DNA of 52,840 bases from an uncultured Polaromonas sp. (GTDB lineage: Bacteria > Pseudomonadota > Gammaproteobacteria > Burkholderiales > Burkholderiaceae), in assembly GCA_946479075.1 (NCBI GenBank), contig CAMLDT010000001.1, positions 1 through 52,840 of the forward strand, given 5' to 3'. Positions 41,901-49,077 of this stretch are shown here, one piece after another; within the stretch, counting starts at the first letter, position 1; every line of letters starts with the position of its first letter. Below the pieces are notes generated by a model. That model worked only from the letters and a program-made list of their open reading frames with translations. It ran no database searches and had not been told where the DNA came from. The position numbers and the translations under genes were made by a program.

Positions 41901-42032
41901 CCAGCAGTGCGCCAGCAGCCCGATGCCATCGTGGTGGCCGATGGCACCAGTTGCCGGCACCAGATCAGGGACGGCGCGCAGCGCGAGGCAATCCATGTGG
42001 CGGTGCTGATGGCGCAACAGTTGCGCGCCTGA
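38958..42032 (+). CDS. FAD-binding and Fe-S-binding D-2-hydroxyacid dehydrogenase-like fusion
   Basis: A 1024-residue fusion of a GlcD/D-lactate-dehydrogenase-like half and a GlcF-like half. The FAD-binding PCMH domain has VPIVPRGGGTSQCGQTVGAG near 90-108; the FAD-oxidase C-terminal domain continues to about 560. Two ferredoxin-type cluster motifs follow, CNNNGHCRKFDAGTMCP near 605 and CVGCKGCKRDCP near 673. Two CCG cysteine motifs (CCGRTYLASG near 823, SSCCGMAGSFGY near 955) complete it. It would oxidise a D-2-hydroxyacid to the 2-oxo acid and pass electrons to quinone or a carrier. Its overlap with gntR ties it to the same regulon as the divergent aminotransferase. Confidence 0.9.
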   Translation: MNAPLPLKVARDSAAQAYERVAGVSNEVAGRLAARLAKETCGEVLFSSSDRGRYATDASIYQVMPAGVFVPTGAPDVKTALDICRDMGVPIVPRGGGTSQCGQTVGAGLVIDHAKHMRNILDVDVENRRAEVEPGIVLDHLNAALKKHGLWYPVDVSTAAQATLGGMAGNNSCGSRSIAYGNMVHNVLGAEAWTSDGNLLQLGPWAGSSGKARELGAYVRTLAEELQPAIQRHWPTVMRRVGGYNLDIFDPRSERPYTADGSVNLSHLLVGSEGTLALTKSLTLQLAELPKAKVLGVVNFPTFYRAMDAAQHIVKIGEGTLTAVELVDRTMIDLSLQNPAFAPTIRSALIGQPAAILLVEFSGASKAALLPHLKRLGELMGDLLLPDSVVEMTEDAPQKNLWEVRKAGLNIMMSLKGDGKPVSFIEDCAVPLEHLAEYTDALTEVFHKYGSKGTWYAHASVGTLHVRPILDMRREGAPKMRAIAEEASELVRKFKGAYSGEHGDGLCRGEWIQWQFGPQINEAFAKIKQFMDPAGLLSPGRMVNPPKMDDTRLMRFPPGYKVIPIKTALDWRAWDVQNDPATEQTSAPGSGGDPAQGFAKAVEMCNNNGHCRKFDAGTMCPSYRVTRDEKHLTRGRANTLRLALSGQLGGIHAQDALTSEPVREALDLCVGCKGCKRDCPTGVDMAKMKVEVLHHYKAKHGYTLKDKLVACLPDYAHWASRLAPLLNLRDKIPGLAALSEKFTGLSAQRSLPQWQRHTFFNTGHTGATREEVLAAAKPVVLFVDTFNGYFEGGNASSALKVLQAGSYTAYVATKTIADGKNLCCGRTYLASGMVDEAKAKARELIDALLPFAQRGIAIVGLEPSCLLTLRDEMLVMGLGEAAQTVSAQALLFEEFLAREAAAGKLDSLKQKLQAVSQPILLHGHCHQKAFGAVSPILDVLRLIPGAKPELIESSCCGMAGSFGYEASHYEVSMQMAELSLLPAVRQQPDAIVVADGTSCRHQIRDGAQREAIHVAVLMAQQLRA

Positions 42033-42048
42033 CGGCGGCCCGGCCGGC

Positions 42049-43008
42049 TCAGAGGTCCAGCGTCAGGCTGTCACTGTGGGCGCGTGAGCAACACGGCGCA
42101 AACTGGTCATTGCACGCCTGCTCCTCCGCCGTCAGGAACATGTCGCGATGGTCGGGTACGCCCGACAGAACACCCGTCAGGCAGGTGCCGCACACGCCCT
42201 GCCCGCAGGACACGGGCACGGCAATGCCTTCTCGCGCCAACGCTTGCACCACGGTTTCCCCGGCCGCCACCACATGGCGTTTGCCGGTGCTGGCAATACA
42301 AATCTCAAAGGCGCCTTGCGGCAGGACGGACGGCGCCGCCGAAAAATATTCGCAATGCACGCGTTCGTCAGGCCAGCCAAGCTCGCGGGCGGTGTCCAGC
42401 ACATGGCCGAGGAAGCCGGCAGGCCCGCAGGTGTAGAGGTGCGTTCCTGCAGGCGCTGAACGCAGTACGGCTGCAAGGTCGAGTTTGTGCGCCGGGCCAT
42501 CTTCGTCGAAGTAAAAATGCACAGATGCCGCAAAGGCAGATTGCTCGATGCGGCGCCGAAAAGCCGTGCGGTCACGTGAGCGGGTGCAATAGTGCATGGT
42601 GAAAGCGGCGTTGGAATCCGCCAGCCGCTCCGCCATGCTGAGGATGGGCGTCACGCCCACACCCCCGGCCAGCAGCAAGGTGTGCGGTGTATCCTGCTGC
42701 AGCGAAAAATGGTTGCGCGGAGCGCTGATGGTCAGCGTCTGTGCCGGCGCGAGACGTTCATGAACGGCAGCCGACCCGCCACGTGAGCCCGGGTCGCGCA
42801 GAACAGCGATCTGGTAGCGGTCCCGCTCCGAAGGGTTGTTGCACAGTGAATACTGGCGCACGAAACCGCCGACATGCAAGTCGATATGCGCGCCCGCGCT
42901 GAACGGCGGCAAGGGCTCGCCGGACAGGCTGGCCAACTCCAGGGAGCAAATATCCACGGCCTCCATGACCTTTTGGACAACGCGCACCTCAATCAGATGA
43001 TTGTGCAT
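42049..43008 (-). CDS. PDR/VanB-type oxygenase reductase (FMN/2Fe-2S)
   Basis: A 319-residue class IA oxygenase reductase, like phthalate dioxygenase reductase or VanB. The flavin domain has RQYSLCNNPSERD (about 52), the NAD domain LLLAGGVGVTPILSMAERL (about 112), and the C-terminal plant-type ferredoxin CGQGVCGTCLTGV (about 268) with the last Cys in FAPCCSRA. It passes electrons from NADH to the Rieske oxygenase coded in the same operon. It is the last gene, 12 bp after the FAH-family gene, and converges on the FAD/Fe-S gene with only 16 bp between them. Confidence 0.9.
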   Translation of the reverse strand: MHNHLIEVRVVQKVMEAVDICSLELASLSGEPLPPFSAGAHIDLHVGGFVRQYSLCNNPSERDRYQIAVLRDPGSRGGSAAVHERLAPAQTLTISAPRNHFSLQQDTPHTLLLAGGVGVTPILSMAERLADSNAAFTMHYCTRSRDRTAFRRRIEQSAFAASVHFYFDEDGPAHKLDLAAVLRSAPAGTHLYTCGPAGFLGHVLDTARELGWPDERVHCEYFSAAPSVLPQGAFEICIASTGKRHVVAAGETVVQALAREGIAVPVSCGQGVCGTCLTGVLSGVPDHRDMFLTAEEQACNDQFAPCCSRAHSDSLTLDL

Positions 43009-43019
43009 GTGCCTCGCCC

Positions 43020-43877
43020 TCAGGCCGCCTGTTCAGCGGCGACGGTGTTGACCAATGTGCCCACGCCGCTCACCTCCACCTCGACCGTGTCGCCACTTCG
43101 CATGAAAACAGGCGGTGAACGCTTGAAACCCACGCCACCGGGTGTACCAGTGACGATCACGTCGCCAGGTTCCAGTGGAACAAAGGTAGACAGGTAGTTG
43201 ATCAGGCGCGGAATTGAAAAGATCAGTTGCGCCGTGGTGGCCTGCTGCAGCACCTGCCCGTTCAGACGGGTGGTCAGGGTCAGTTCCTGGCCGTCGGCGA
43301 TCTCGCCGCGCGTGACCATGAAAGGCCCGAACCCGCCGGTGGCCGGAAAATTTTTGCCCGGCGTCCATTGCGTGGTGTGGCTTTGCCAGTCGCGGATGGA
43401 GCCATCGTTATAGGGCGCATAACCGGCAATGTGCTCCCAGGCATGGTCCTCCGCAATGCGGCGCCCGCCTCGTCCGATGATGACAGCGATTTCGCCCTCG
43501 TAATCGAAACGTCCGGATTCAGGCGGCAGCAGCAGCGGCTGGTCATGCCCGATCTGCGAAGCGGCCAACCGCAGGAAGACTGTCGGCTGCGCCGTTTTGT
43601 CGCGGTTGGCCTCGATGCGGTGTTCGTCGTAGTTCAGGCCGATGCAAAAAATCTTTGCGGCATCCGGGATGACCGGCAGCCAGGTGATGTCGGCGGCATC
43701 GATGGTGGCCGGGTGTGCGGCCGCCAGCGCTTCGATCTCGTTCAGAGACCATTGCGCCAGTGCGCTGCGCAGCGTCGGTGCGCGGCCCTGCGAAGCCGCC
43801 TGCAGGTCCACGATGCGACCGTTGACCAGCGCGCCCCAGCTGGCAACACCAGAAAGGCAATAACTCAGAAGTTTCAT
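43020..43877 (-). CDS. Fumarylacetoacetate hydrolase family protein
   Basis: A 285-residue FAH-fold protein. Catalytic/metal region: IFCIGLNYDEHRIEA near 75, FDYEGEIAVIIGRGGRRI near 122 with the metal-binding acids, HIAGYAPYNDGSIRDWQ near 150, and the C-terminal GTPGGVGFKRSPPVFMRSGD near 240. The family hydrolyses or decarboxylates oxo-acids after ring cleavage and also covers oxaloacetate decarboxylases and hydratases. Here it probably works downstream of the Rieske oxygenase. ATG at 43877 starts the recognisable MKLLSY N-terminus. A gap of 84 bp to the receptor gene holds nothing notable. Confidence 0.88.
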   Translation of the reverse strand: MKLLSYCLSGVASWGALVNGRIVDLQAASQGRAPTLRSALAQWSLNEIEALAAAHPATIDAADITWLPVIPDAAKIFCIGLNYDEHRIEANRDKTAQPTVFLRLAASQIGHDQPLLLPPESGRFDYEGEIAVIIGRGGRRIAEDHAWEHIAGYAPYNDGSIRDWQSHTTQWTPGKNFPATGGFGPFMVTRGEIADGQELTLTTRLNGQVLQQATTAQLIFSIPRLINYLSTFVPLEPGDVIVTGTPGGVGFKRSPPVFMRSGDTVEVEVSGVGTLVNTVAAEQAA

Positions 43878-43961
43878 GGAATCAAAAAAAAAGGAATGAA
43901 TGAAAGGCAGGACGAAGCCAGGAGGCTGCAAGGGCAGCACTCCTGCCAGGCAAGAAAAAAA

Positions 43962-44957
43962 TCAGTCAGCCGTGACGCCGGCGGCCTTGACGATCTTTCC
44001 CCACTTGTCGTATTCGGCCAGGAAGAAAGCGTTGAACTGGGCCGGCGTGCCGCCGCGCACCACCGCGCCTTGCGAGGCCAGGGTCTCGCGCAGGCCTTTT
44101 TCTTCCAGCACCAGGTTGAGCTCCTTCGACAGCTTGTCGATCACCGGTGCGGGCGTTCCGGCCGGGGCCAGCACGCCGAACCAGGTGCCGGCCTCGAAGC
44201 CGGTCACGCCCGCTTGCTGCATGGTCGGCACATCAGGAAATTGCGGCGATCGCTCGGTGGAGGTGATGGCAATGGGGCGCAGCTTGCCGGCTTTGGCCAA
44301 TGGCGCTGCCGTGCTGAACACATCGAACATCAGGTCAATCTGGCCACCGACCAGGTCCACCAGCGCGGGGCCGCTGCCTTTGTAAGGCACGTGCACCATG
44401 TCAACCTTGGCGAGGGTCTTGAAATATTCCCCGGCCAGGTGCGCCGCGCTGCCATTGCCGAACGAGCCGTAGCTCAGCTTGCCGGGCTGGGATTTCGCCA
44501 GAGCAGTCAGTTCGGCGACGTTGCTGGCCTTGAGGGCGGGCTTGACGACCAACAGCAGCGGCTGCGTCGCTACCAGCGTGATCGGCTCGAAACCCTTGAC
44601 CGGCTCATAACTCAGCTTTGAATAGGTATGCGGCGTGACGGTCAGCGGCCCGGCCGCGCTGAACAGCAGCGTGTAGCCGTCAGCCGGCGATTTGGCGACC
44701 GCATCGTGCCCCAGCGTGCCGCCCGCACCCGAACGGTTTTCAACCACCACCGGCTGGCCCAGCCGCTGCGACAGGGACTGCGCCACCAGCCGCCCGGTCT
44801 GGTCGGTCGAGCCGCCGACGGCGTAAGGAATGATGAACTTGATGGCTTTGTTGGGATAGGCCTGGGCATGTGCCGTTCCCGCCAGGGCCAGGCCACAAGC
44901 CAGCGCCACGCCAAGGGCGCCGCGGCGGGTTCGGGAAAAGGGTGTGAATGATGTCAT
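43962..44957 (-). CDS. Bug/TctC family tripartite tricarboxylate transporter receptor
   Basis: A 331-residue periplasmic binding protein with a signal peptide (RTRRGALGVALACGLALAG, cleavage near AHAQA, about 32). YPNKAIKFIIPYAVGGSTDQ is the family opening; then VVENRSGAGGTLG and GKLSYGSFGNGSAAHLAGE. GGAGACACCCC precedes the ATG. No TctA/TctB permease genes are adjacent, as is typical for the expanded Bug families of Burkholderiales. It probably binds the carboxylic acid degraded by this operon. Confidence 0.9.
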   Translation of the reverse strand: MTSFTPFSRTRRGALGVALACGLALAGTAHAQAYPNKAIKFIIPYAVGGSTDQTGRLVAQSLSQRLGQPVVVENRSGAGGTLGHDAVAKSPADGYTLLFSAAGPLTVTPHTYSKLSYEPVKGFEPITLVATQPLLLVVKPALKASNVAELTALAKSQPGKLSYGSFGNGSAAHLAGEYFKTLAKVDMVHVPYKGSGPALVDLVGGQIDLMFDVFSTAAPLAKAGKLRPIAITSTERSPQFPDVPTMQQAGVTGFEAGTWFGVLAPAGTPAPVIDKLSKELNLVLEEKGLRETLASQGAVVRGGTPAQFNAFFLAEYDKWGKIVKAAGVTAD

Positions 44958-45000
44958 GGGGTGTCTCCTGTAGTTGATGTGGGAAGGGTCAAATTCACGC

Positions 45001-46323
45001 TCACGCGACTGTCGCGCTGGCGGCGGGTGCAGTGACGCGCCCAACCGGGTCGCCGAAGCGCTCCAGCATGACCTGCTCGAAAGAAACGCCTTCGGCTGCA
45101 AACCAGCTGCCGGAACGCAGACGGTAAGCCTCGTGTTTGAGCGGTGCCTGCGGCTCGATGCCGGTGGCCAGCGCCTTGGCGCCGGCCAGCACCGCGCGGC
45201 GAAAGCGCACGACGGCGGCATCGGAAGGCGACAGGTGCTCCCGGGTCCGGTCTGCAATGCGTCCCTGGCTGTCCTGGATCATCGCGTCCTGCTCGGCGAC
45301 GCCGCGCACGCCGGTGTAGCTGATGTGTTTCTGGTGCTCACGGTCGATCAGGTACTCGTTGCTGCGGTTGCGGATGGGAATGAACTTGTCATCGACTTCC
45401 GCGATCACGCCGTGGCCGCCCTTGAACTTGCGGGTTTCATCTTCCGTCAGCGGCCGGTCCGGGTTCCACGCATAGGTGTAGATCCAGCAATTGACGTCAT
45501 CGATGGGCACCCAGGTGTAGCCGAAATGCGTTTCGCCCGGCAAAGTTGACGGTGTGGTGCTGTGCGCCGGCAAGGCGAACTGTGCACTGCGCCAGTAGCG
45601 GCTGTCGCCTTCCGCGCGGCGTGCACCGCCCACCACAAACCCGACCTCATGCTCAAGGATGGAAAACTTCGGCAGCGGATCGTCACGGATCCAGCGCAGT
45701 CGCTTCTCGTCGGCCGGTGCATCGGGATTCTCGTTGGACGGCACGCCGGTTGCAGGCATGTGCAGGAAAGAGAAATGCGAGGTATCCAGCGCGCCTTCAA
45801 TCGATTGCGCCCAGTTGCATTCCTGCAGCTTCTTGGTCACGTAGCGGTGCGATGCGGGCAAGGCGCCGAACTCCAGTTCGGGCACCTCGGGCAGGGGCCG
45901 GTCCCAGGGGTCGGGCCCCATGTATGCCCAGACCACATCGCCGTACTCGCGCGTCGGGTAGGCTTTCAGGCGGATGGTCTGGTGATAAGCCGAGCCTGGC
46001 GGCACATTGGGCAACTCCAGCGGCTTGCCCTGCAGGTCGAACTTCCAGCCATGAAACACGCAGCGGATGGCGCAGTTCTCGTTGCGCCCGAAATACAGGC
46101 TGGCGCCGCGGTGCGGGCAGCGCGAATCGGTGAGCCCGACCACACCCTCGCTGTTGCGGAACGCGACCAGGTTCTCGCCCATGATGTTCACGCGCAGTGG
46201 CGCGCCGTCGGTTTCCAGCTCGCGCGACAGCGCCACCGGCTGCCAGAAACGCCGGAAATATTGGCCCATGGCCGTCTCGGGGCCGGTGCGTGTCAACAGA
46301 TCATTGTCAGCAGCATTCAACAT
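45001..46323 (-). CDS. Rieske non-heme iron ring-hydroxylating oxygenase, large subunit
   Basis: A 440-residue oxygenase resembling phthalate 4,5-dioxygenase/vanillate demethylase types. The Rieske [2Fe-2S] ligands are in SRCPHRGASLYFG (about 68) and IRCVFHGWKFDLQG (about 88). The mononuclear iron site is in IEGALDTSHFSFLHMP (about 178-193), with two His. Together with the reductase at 42049 it forms a two-component system that hydroxylates or demethylates its substrate using O2 and NADH. The exact substrate is not readable. It is preceded directly by the TIM-barrel gene (9 bp) and followed by the Bug receptor. Confidence 0.92.
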   Translation of the reverse strand: MLNAADNDLLTRTGPETAMGQYFRRFWQPVALSRELETDGAPLRVNIMGENLVAFRNSEGVVGLTDSRCPHRGASLYFGRNENCAIRCVFHGWKFDLQGKPLELPNVPPGSAYHQTIRLKAYPTREYGDVVWAYMGPDPWDRPLPEVPELEFGALPASHRYVTKKLQECNWAQSIEGALDTSHFSFLHMPATGVPSNENPDAPADEKRLRWIRDDPLPKFSILEHEVGFVVGGARRAEGDSRYWRSAQFALPAHSTTPSTLPGETHFGYTWVPIDDVNCWIYTYAWNPDRPLTEDETRKFKGGHGVIAEVDDKFIPIRNRSNEYLIDREHQKHISYTGVRGVAEQDAMIQDSQGRIADRTREHLSPSDAAVVRFRRAVLAGAKALATGIEPQAPLKHEAYRLRSGSWFAAEGVSFEQVMLERFGDPVGRVTAPAASATVA

Positions 46324-46332
46324 GTCGATCCT

Positions 46333-47142
46333 TCAGTGGGCAGCGGCGGCTGCCTTGCGCGGGTCACGCACGCCATAAGGCTTGCCCCAGCCCAGGGTGT
46401 CGAGCGTGTGGCCGGATGGGGTGTATTCACATCCGATCCAGCGGTCCCAGCCAAGTTTTTCGATCAGGCCCAGCAGGTAGGGAAAATGGATTTCGCCGGT
46501 ACCGGGCTCATGGCGGCCCGGCACGTTGCCAACCTGGATGTGGCCGATGTGCGGCCAGGCGGCCTGCAGGCGGTCGGCGATGGCGCCCTCTTCCATCTGG
46601 ATGTGGAAGGTGTCAAAACACAGCTTGACGTTATCCCGGCCCAGCGCCCGCACAACTTCCACGCCCTCGTCGATGCGGTGATAGAGGAACTGCGGAAAAC
46701 GCGCGCGGCAGCAAGGCTCCAGGATGAGCGTGATGCCGGCGGTCTTTGCATGGTCGGCCGCCCAGCCGATGTTGTCTAGAAACAGGTCCATGCATTGCCG
46801 ACGATCCAGCTCCGGCGTCATGTTTCCGGGCATCACGTGAATCATCGGCTTGCCCACCTGTACCGCGTAGTCCACCGCGGTGTGTATGCTTTCCCTGAAG
46901 GCGGCTTGCCTGCCGGGCAGCGCTGCCATGCCGCGCTCGCCGGCATCCCAGTCAAAAGGCGACAGGATTTGCACCATTTGCAGGCCGTTGTCCTGCAGGC
47001 GCGCGGCGATCTCCGCCGCCGGCTGGTCGTAGGGGAAAGCCACCTCAACGCCCTGAAAACCCGCCGCGGCCGCAGCCTCGTAACGCTCCAGCATCGGTAC
47101 TTCGGTGAACAGCCATCTCAGGTTCGGATCGAATCGCAGCAT
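46333..47142 (-). CDS. Hydroxypyruvate-isomerase-like TIM-barrel protein
   Basis: A 269-residue xylose-isomerase-like TIM barrel of the Hyi group. N-terminal NLRWLFTEVPMLERYEAAAA, FQGVEVAFPYD, then ILEPCCRARFPQFL near 142 with the first catalytic Glu, DTFHIQMEEG near 178, GHIQVGNVPGRHEPGTGEI near 200, and GCEYTPSG near 238 with the second. Hyi interconverts hydroxypyruvate and tartronate semialdehyde; whether that holds here is uncertain, as the family also has epimerases and ring-fission enzymes. First gene of the Rieske operon, starting 87 bp from the divergent LysR. Confidence 0.85.
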   Translation of the reverse strand: MLRFDPNLRWLFTEVPMLERYEAAAAAGFQGVEVAFPYDQPAAEIAARLQDNGLQMVQILSPFDWDAGERGMAALPGRQAAFRESIHTAVDYAVQVGKPMIHVMPGNMTPELDRRQCMDLFLDNIGWAADHAKTAGITLILEPCCRARFPQFLYHRIDEGVEVVRALGRDNVKLCFDTFHIQMEEGAIADRLQAAWPHIGHIQVGNVPGRHEPGTGEIHFPYLLGLIEKLGWDRWIGCEYTPSGHTLDTLGWGKPYGVRDPRKAAAAAH

Positions 47143-47229
47143 CGTGAAAAACTCCTTTGTGCGGGCATGTTAAGGTTCACTCACTGATTAGACAAACCAG
47201 CAATATTTAGTGGGCATTGAGTTTTATTG

Positions 47230-48168
47230 ATGAATGCAAACAACGTCACCCTTCGTCAGCTCCGGGCTTTTCTGGCCATTGCGGATGCCGGCAGCTTTGC
47301 GGCCGCGGCCCGCCGCCTGCACCTGACGCCGTCGGCACTCAGCCTGCTGGTCAAGGAGCTGGAAAGCGGCATGAAGGTGCGCCTGTTTGATCGCACCACG
47401 CGCAGCACCGCGCTGTCACTGGCGGGCAACGAGTTCTACCCGCTGGCGCGCAAGGTGCTCGACGACCTGGCCCTGGCGCTGGAGACCACGCAGGACCTGG
47501 AGCAGAAAAAACGCGGCACGGTGCGCATTGCGTGCACGCCGCTGTACGCCTCCACCACCCTGCCTGAACTCATCCTGCGTTACCGGCAGCTGTACCCGGC
47601 GATTGCGGTCTATGTGCTGGACTCGCTGAACCAGCAGGCGCTGGCGCGCGTGGCCAGCGGCGAGGCCGATCTGGGCATTGCGCCGCAGCGCGCCGCCCCT
47701 GCAGAACTGGTGCAGGAGAGCCTTTTCCGCGACCGGGTTTGGCTGATATGCCGCCCGGACCATGCGCTTGCCGCGCTGCAGCGCGTGACCTGGACGCAGG
47801 TGCTGCAGCAGCCCTTTGTCAGCCTGACCCGCGATTTCACCACCCGGCTCCAGACCGACCTGTTCAAGCATTCCCAAAAGCTGGTGCTGAACCCGGCGCA
47901 GGAAGTGTCCTTCATCACCACCGCACTCGGCATGGTGCAATGGGGTCACGGCATCACCGCGCAGCCGGCCCGCTCGCTGCCGCTGATCGAACCCTTCGGC
48001 CTGGTGGCCCGCCCCATCGTCGCGCCTGTGGTGCACCGCCACCTGTCACTGTTCTTCAAGCGGGGCCATGCGTTGTCACCCGCGGCGGCGAGTTTCAGGG
48101 AATTTTTGTGCGAAGCCGTGAGTGAACGCCCGGCAGCTACGCCTAAGGAAGCGGCCTCGCCGCTTTGA
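47230..48168 (+). CDS. LysR family regulator of the Rieske operon
   Basis: A 312-residue LysR regulator with helix-turn-helix GSFAAAARRLHLTPSALSLL (about 20-39) and an effector domain from about 90 (GTVRIACTPLYASTTLPEL). A C-terminal extension of about 15 residues (RPAATPKEAASPL) is added. It diverges from the Rieske operon across an 87-bp AT-rich gap, in which the promoter and operator must overlap but no clean dyad stands out. The ATG at 47230 is used; a TTG one codon earlier is less likely. Confidence 0.88.
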   Translation: MNANNVTLRQLRAFLAIADAGSFAAAARRLHLTPSALSLLVKELESGMKVRLFDRTTRSTALSLAGNEFYPLARKVLDDLALALETTQDLEQKKRGTVRIACTPLYASTTLPELILRYRQLYPAIAVYVLDSLNQQALARVASGEADLGIAPQRAAPAELVQESLFRDRVWLICRPDHALAALQRVTWTQVLQQPFVSLTRDFTTRLQTDLFKHSQKLVLNPAQEVSFITTALGMVQWGHGITAQPARSLPLIEPFGLVARPIVAPVVHRHLSLFFKRGHALSPAAASFREFLCEAVSERPAATPKEAASPL

Positions 48169-48177
48169 TACAACGCC

Positions 48178-48240
48178 TGCTACGCTACCATTTTTATAGC
48201 TGCTTGCGCCCGCCAGCTATGGGCTGGAGGCCGATTTTAC
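48178..48240 (+). repeat. Dispersed intergenic repeat, copy 6
   Basis: Contains TTTTTATAGCTGCTTGCGCC, GCCAGCTATGGGCTGGAGGC and GATTTTAC. The most complete copy here. It begins 10 bases after the LysR stop, upstream of the response regulator gene. Confidence 0.8.
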
Positions 48241-48392
48241 GTTCAACTTCGAGCCGCCGCGTCGGCGGCTTCGGCGCAGCTTGCAGGCCGGCACAGGCCG
48301 GGGCCGACTGTCATCACTTTTGGGGACAGGCGTTGCGCAGGGCTGGCGCAAAATGGCGCCTCCGGCAGCTTCTTCCTGTTTCACCATCCCCC
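48241..48392. other. Region upstream of the response regulator with GC hairpin
   Basis: No gene seen. A strong hairpin with arms AGCCGCCG (48252-48259) and CGGCGGCT (48263-48270) lies directly after the repeat. The promoter of the two-component genes should be between here and 48392 but has no clear boxes. Confidence 0.4.
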
Positions 48393-49076
48393 ATGCCCGC
48401 ACCCACAGACCCCCTGCCGATTCGCGTTGCCCTCGTCGAAGACGATGTTCATTTCCAGGCAGCCATCACCACCGCTGTGACCGGGTCTGGCGACATGCAA
48501 CTGGTGAGCGTCTCCGGCACGCGCGCCGACGGTCTGCGGGCCCTGCAGGCCACGCCCGCCGACGTGTTGCTGGTGGACCTGGGCCTGCCGGACGGCTCGG
48601 GCATCGATGTGATCCGCGCTGCGCACCTGGGCAGTCCGAACTGCGCGGTGATGGTGTGCACCACCTTCGGCGACGAGGCGCATGTGATGCAGTCGATTGA
48701 AGCCGGCGCCTCGGGCTACCTGCTCAAGGACAGCGCACCCGAGAACATGCTGGCCGAGATCCGCAGCCTGCACAACGGCGGCAGCCCGATCAGCCCGCTG
48801 ATTGCGCGGCAAATCCTGACACGCTTCCGGCAATCGTCCGTGCCGGCGCCCGTTGCCCTGCCGGCAGAGCCGGGCCAGGAACAGGCTTTGCTGTCCAGCC
48901 GCGAGAAGGAAGTGCTGGAGCTGATCACCAAGGGTTTCACCGCCGAAGAGATCGCCCGGCTGATGCAGGTGTCGGTGCACACCGTGCAGACCTATGTGCG
49001 GCGCATTTACATGAAGCTCAAGGTCAGCTCCAAGGCAGAAGCGATTTATGAAGCCAGGAACCAGGGATTGCTGTAG
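48393..49076 (+). CDS. NarL/FixJ family response regulator
   Basis: A 227-residue two-domain regulator. The receiver domain (about 10-125) has acidic residues VALVEDD, the phospho-accepting Asp in VLLVDLGLPDGSG (about 61) and Lys in GYLLKDSAPE (about 111). The C-terminal LuxR-type helix-turn-helix is LSSREKEVLELITKGFTAEE and VSVHTVQTYVRRIYMKLKV. The partner is the histidine kinase encoded immediately downstream. An earlier in-frame start would run back into the dispersed repeat, so the ATG at 48393 is preferred. Confidence 0.92.
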   Translation: MPAPTDPLPIRVALVEDDVHFQAAITTAVTGSGDMQLVSVSGTRADGLRALQATPADVLLVDLGLPDGSGIDVIRAAHLGSPNCAVMVCTTFGDEAHVMQSIEAGASGYLLKDSAPENMLAEIRSLHNGGSPISPLIARQILTRFRQSSVPAPVALPAEPGQEQALLSSREKEVLELITKGFTAEEIARLMQVSVHTVQTYVRRIYMKLKVSSKAEAIYEARNQGLL

Positions 49077-49077
49077 C

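Noticed and set aside
47143..47229. A clear LysR dyad in the Rieske operon promoter
   Set aside because: Only a weak CACT...AGTG symmetry with wide spacing is seen; not enough to call a site.
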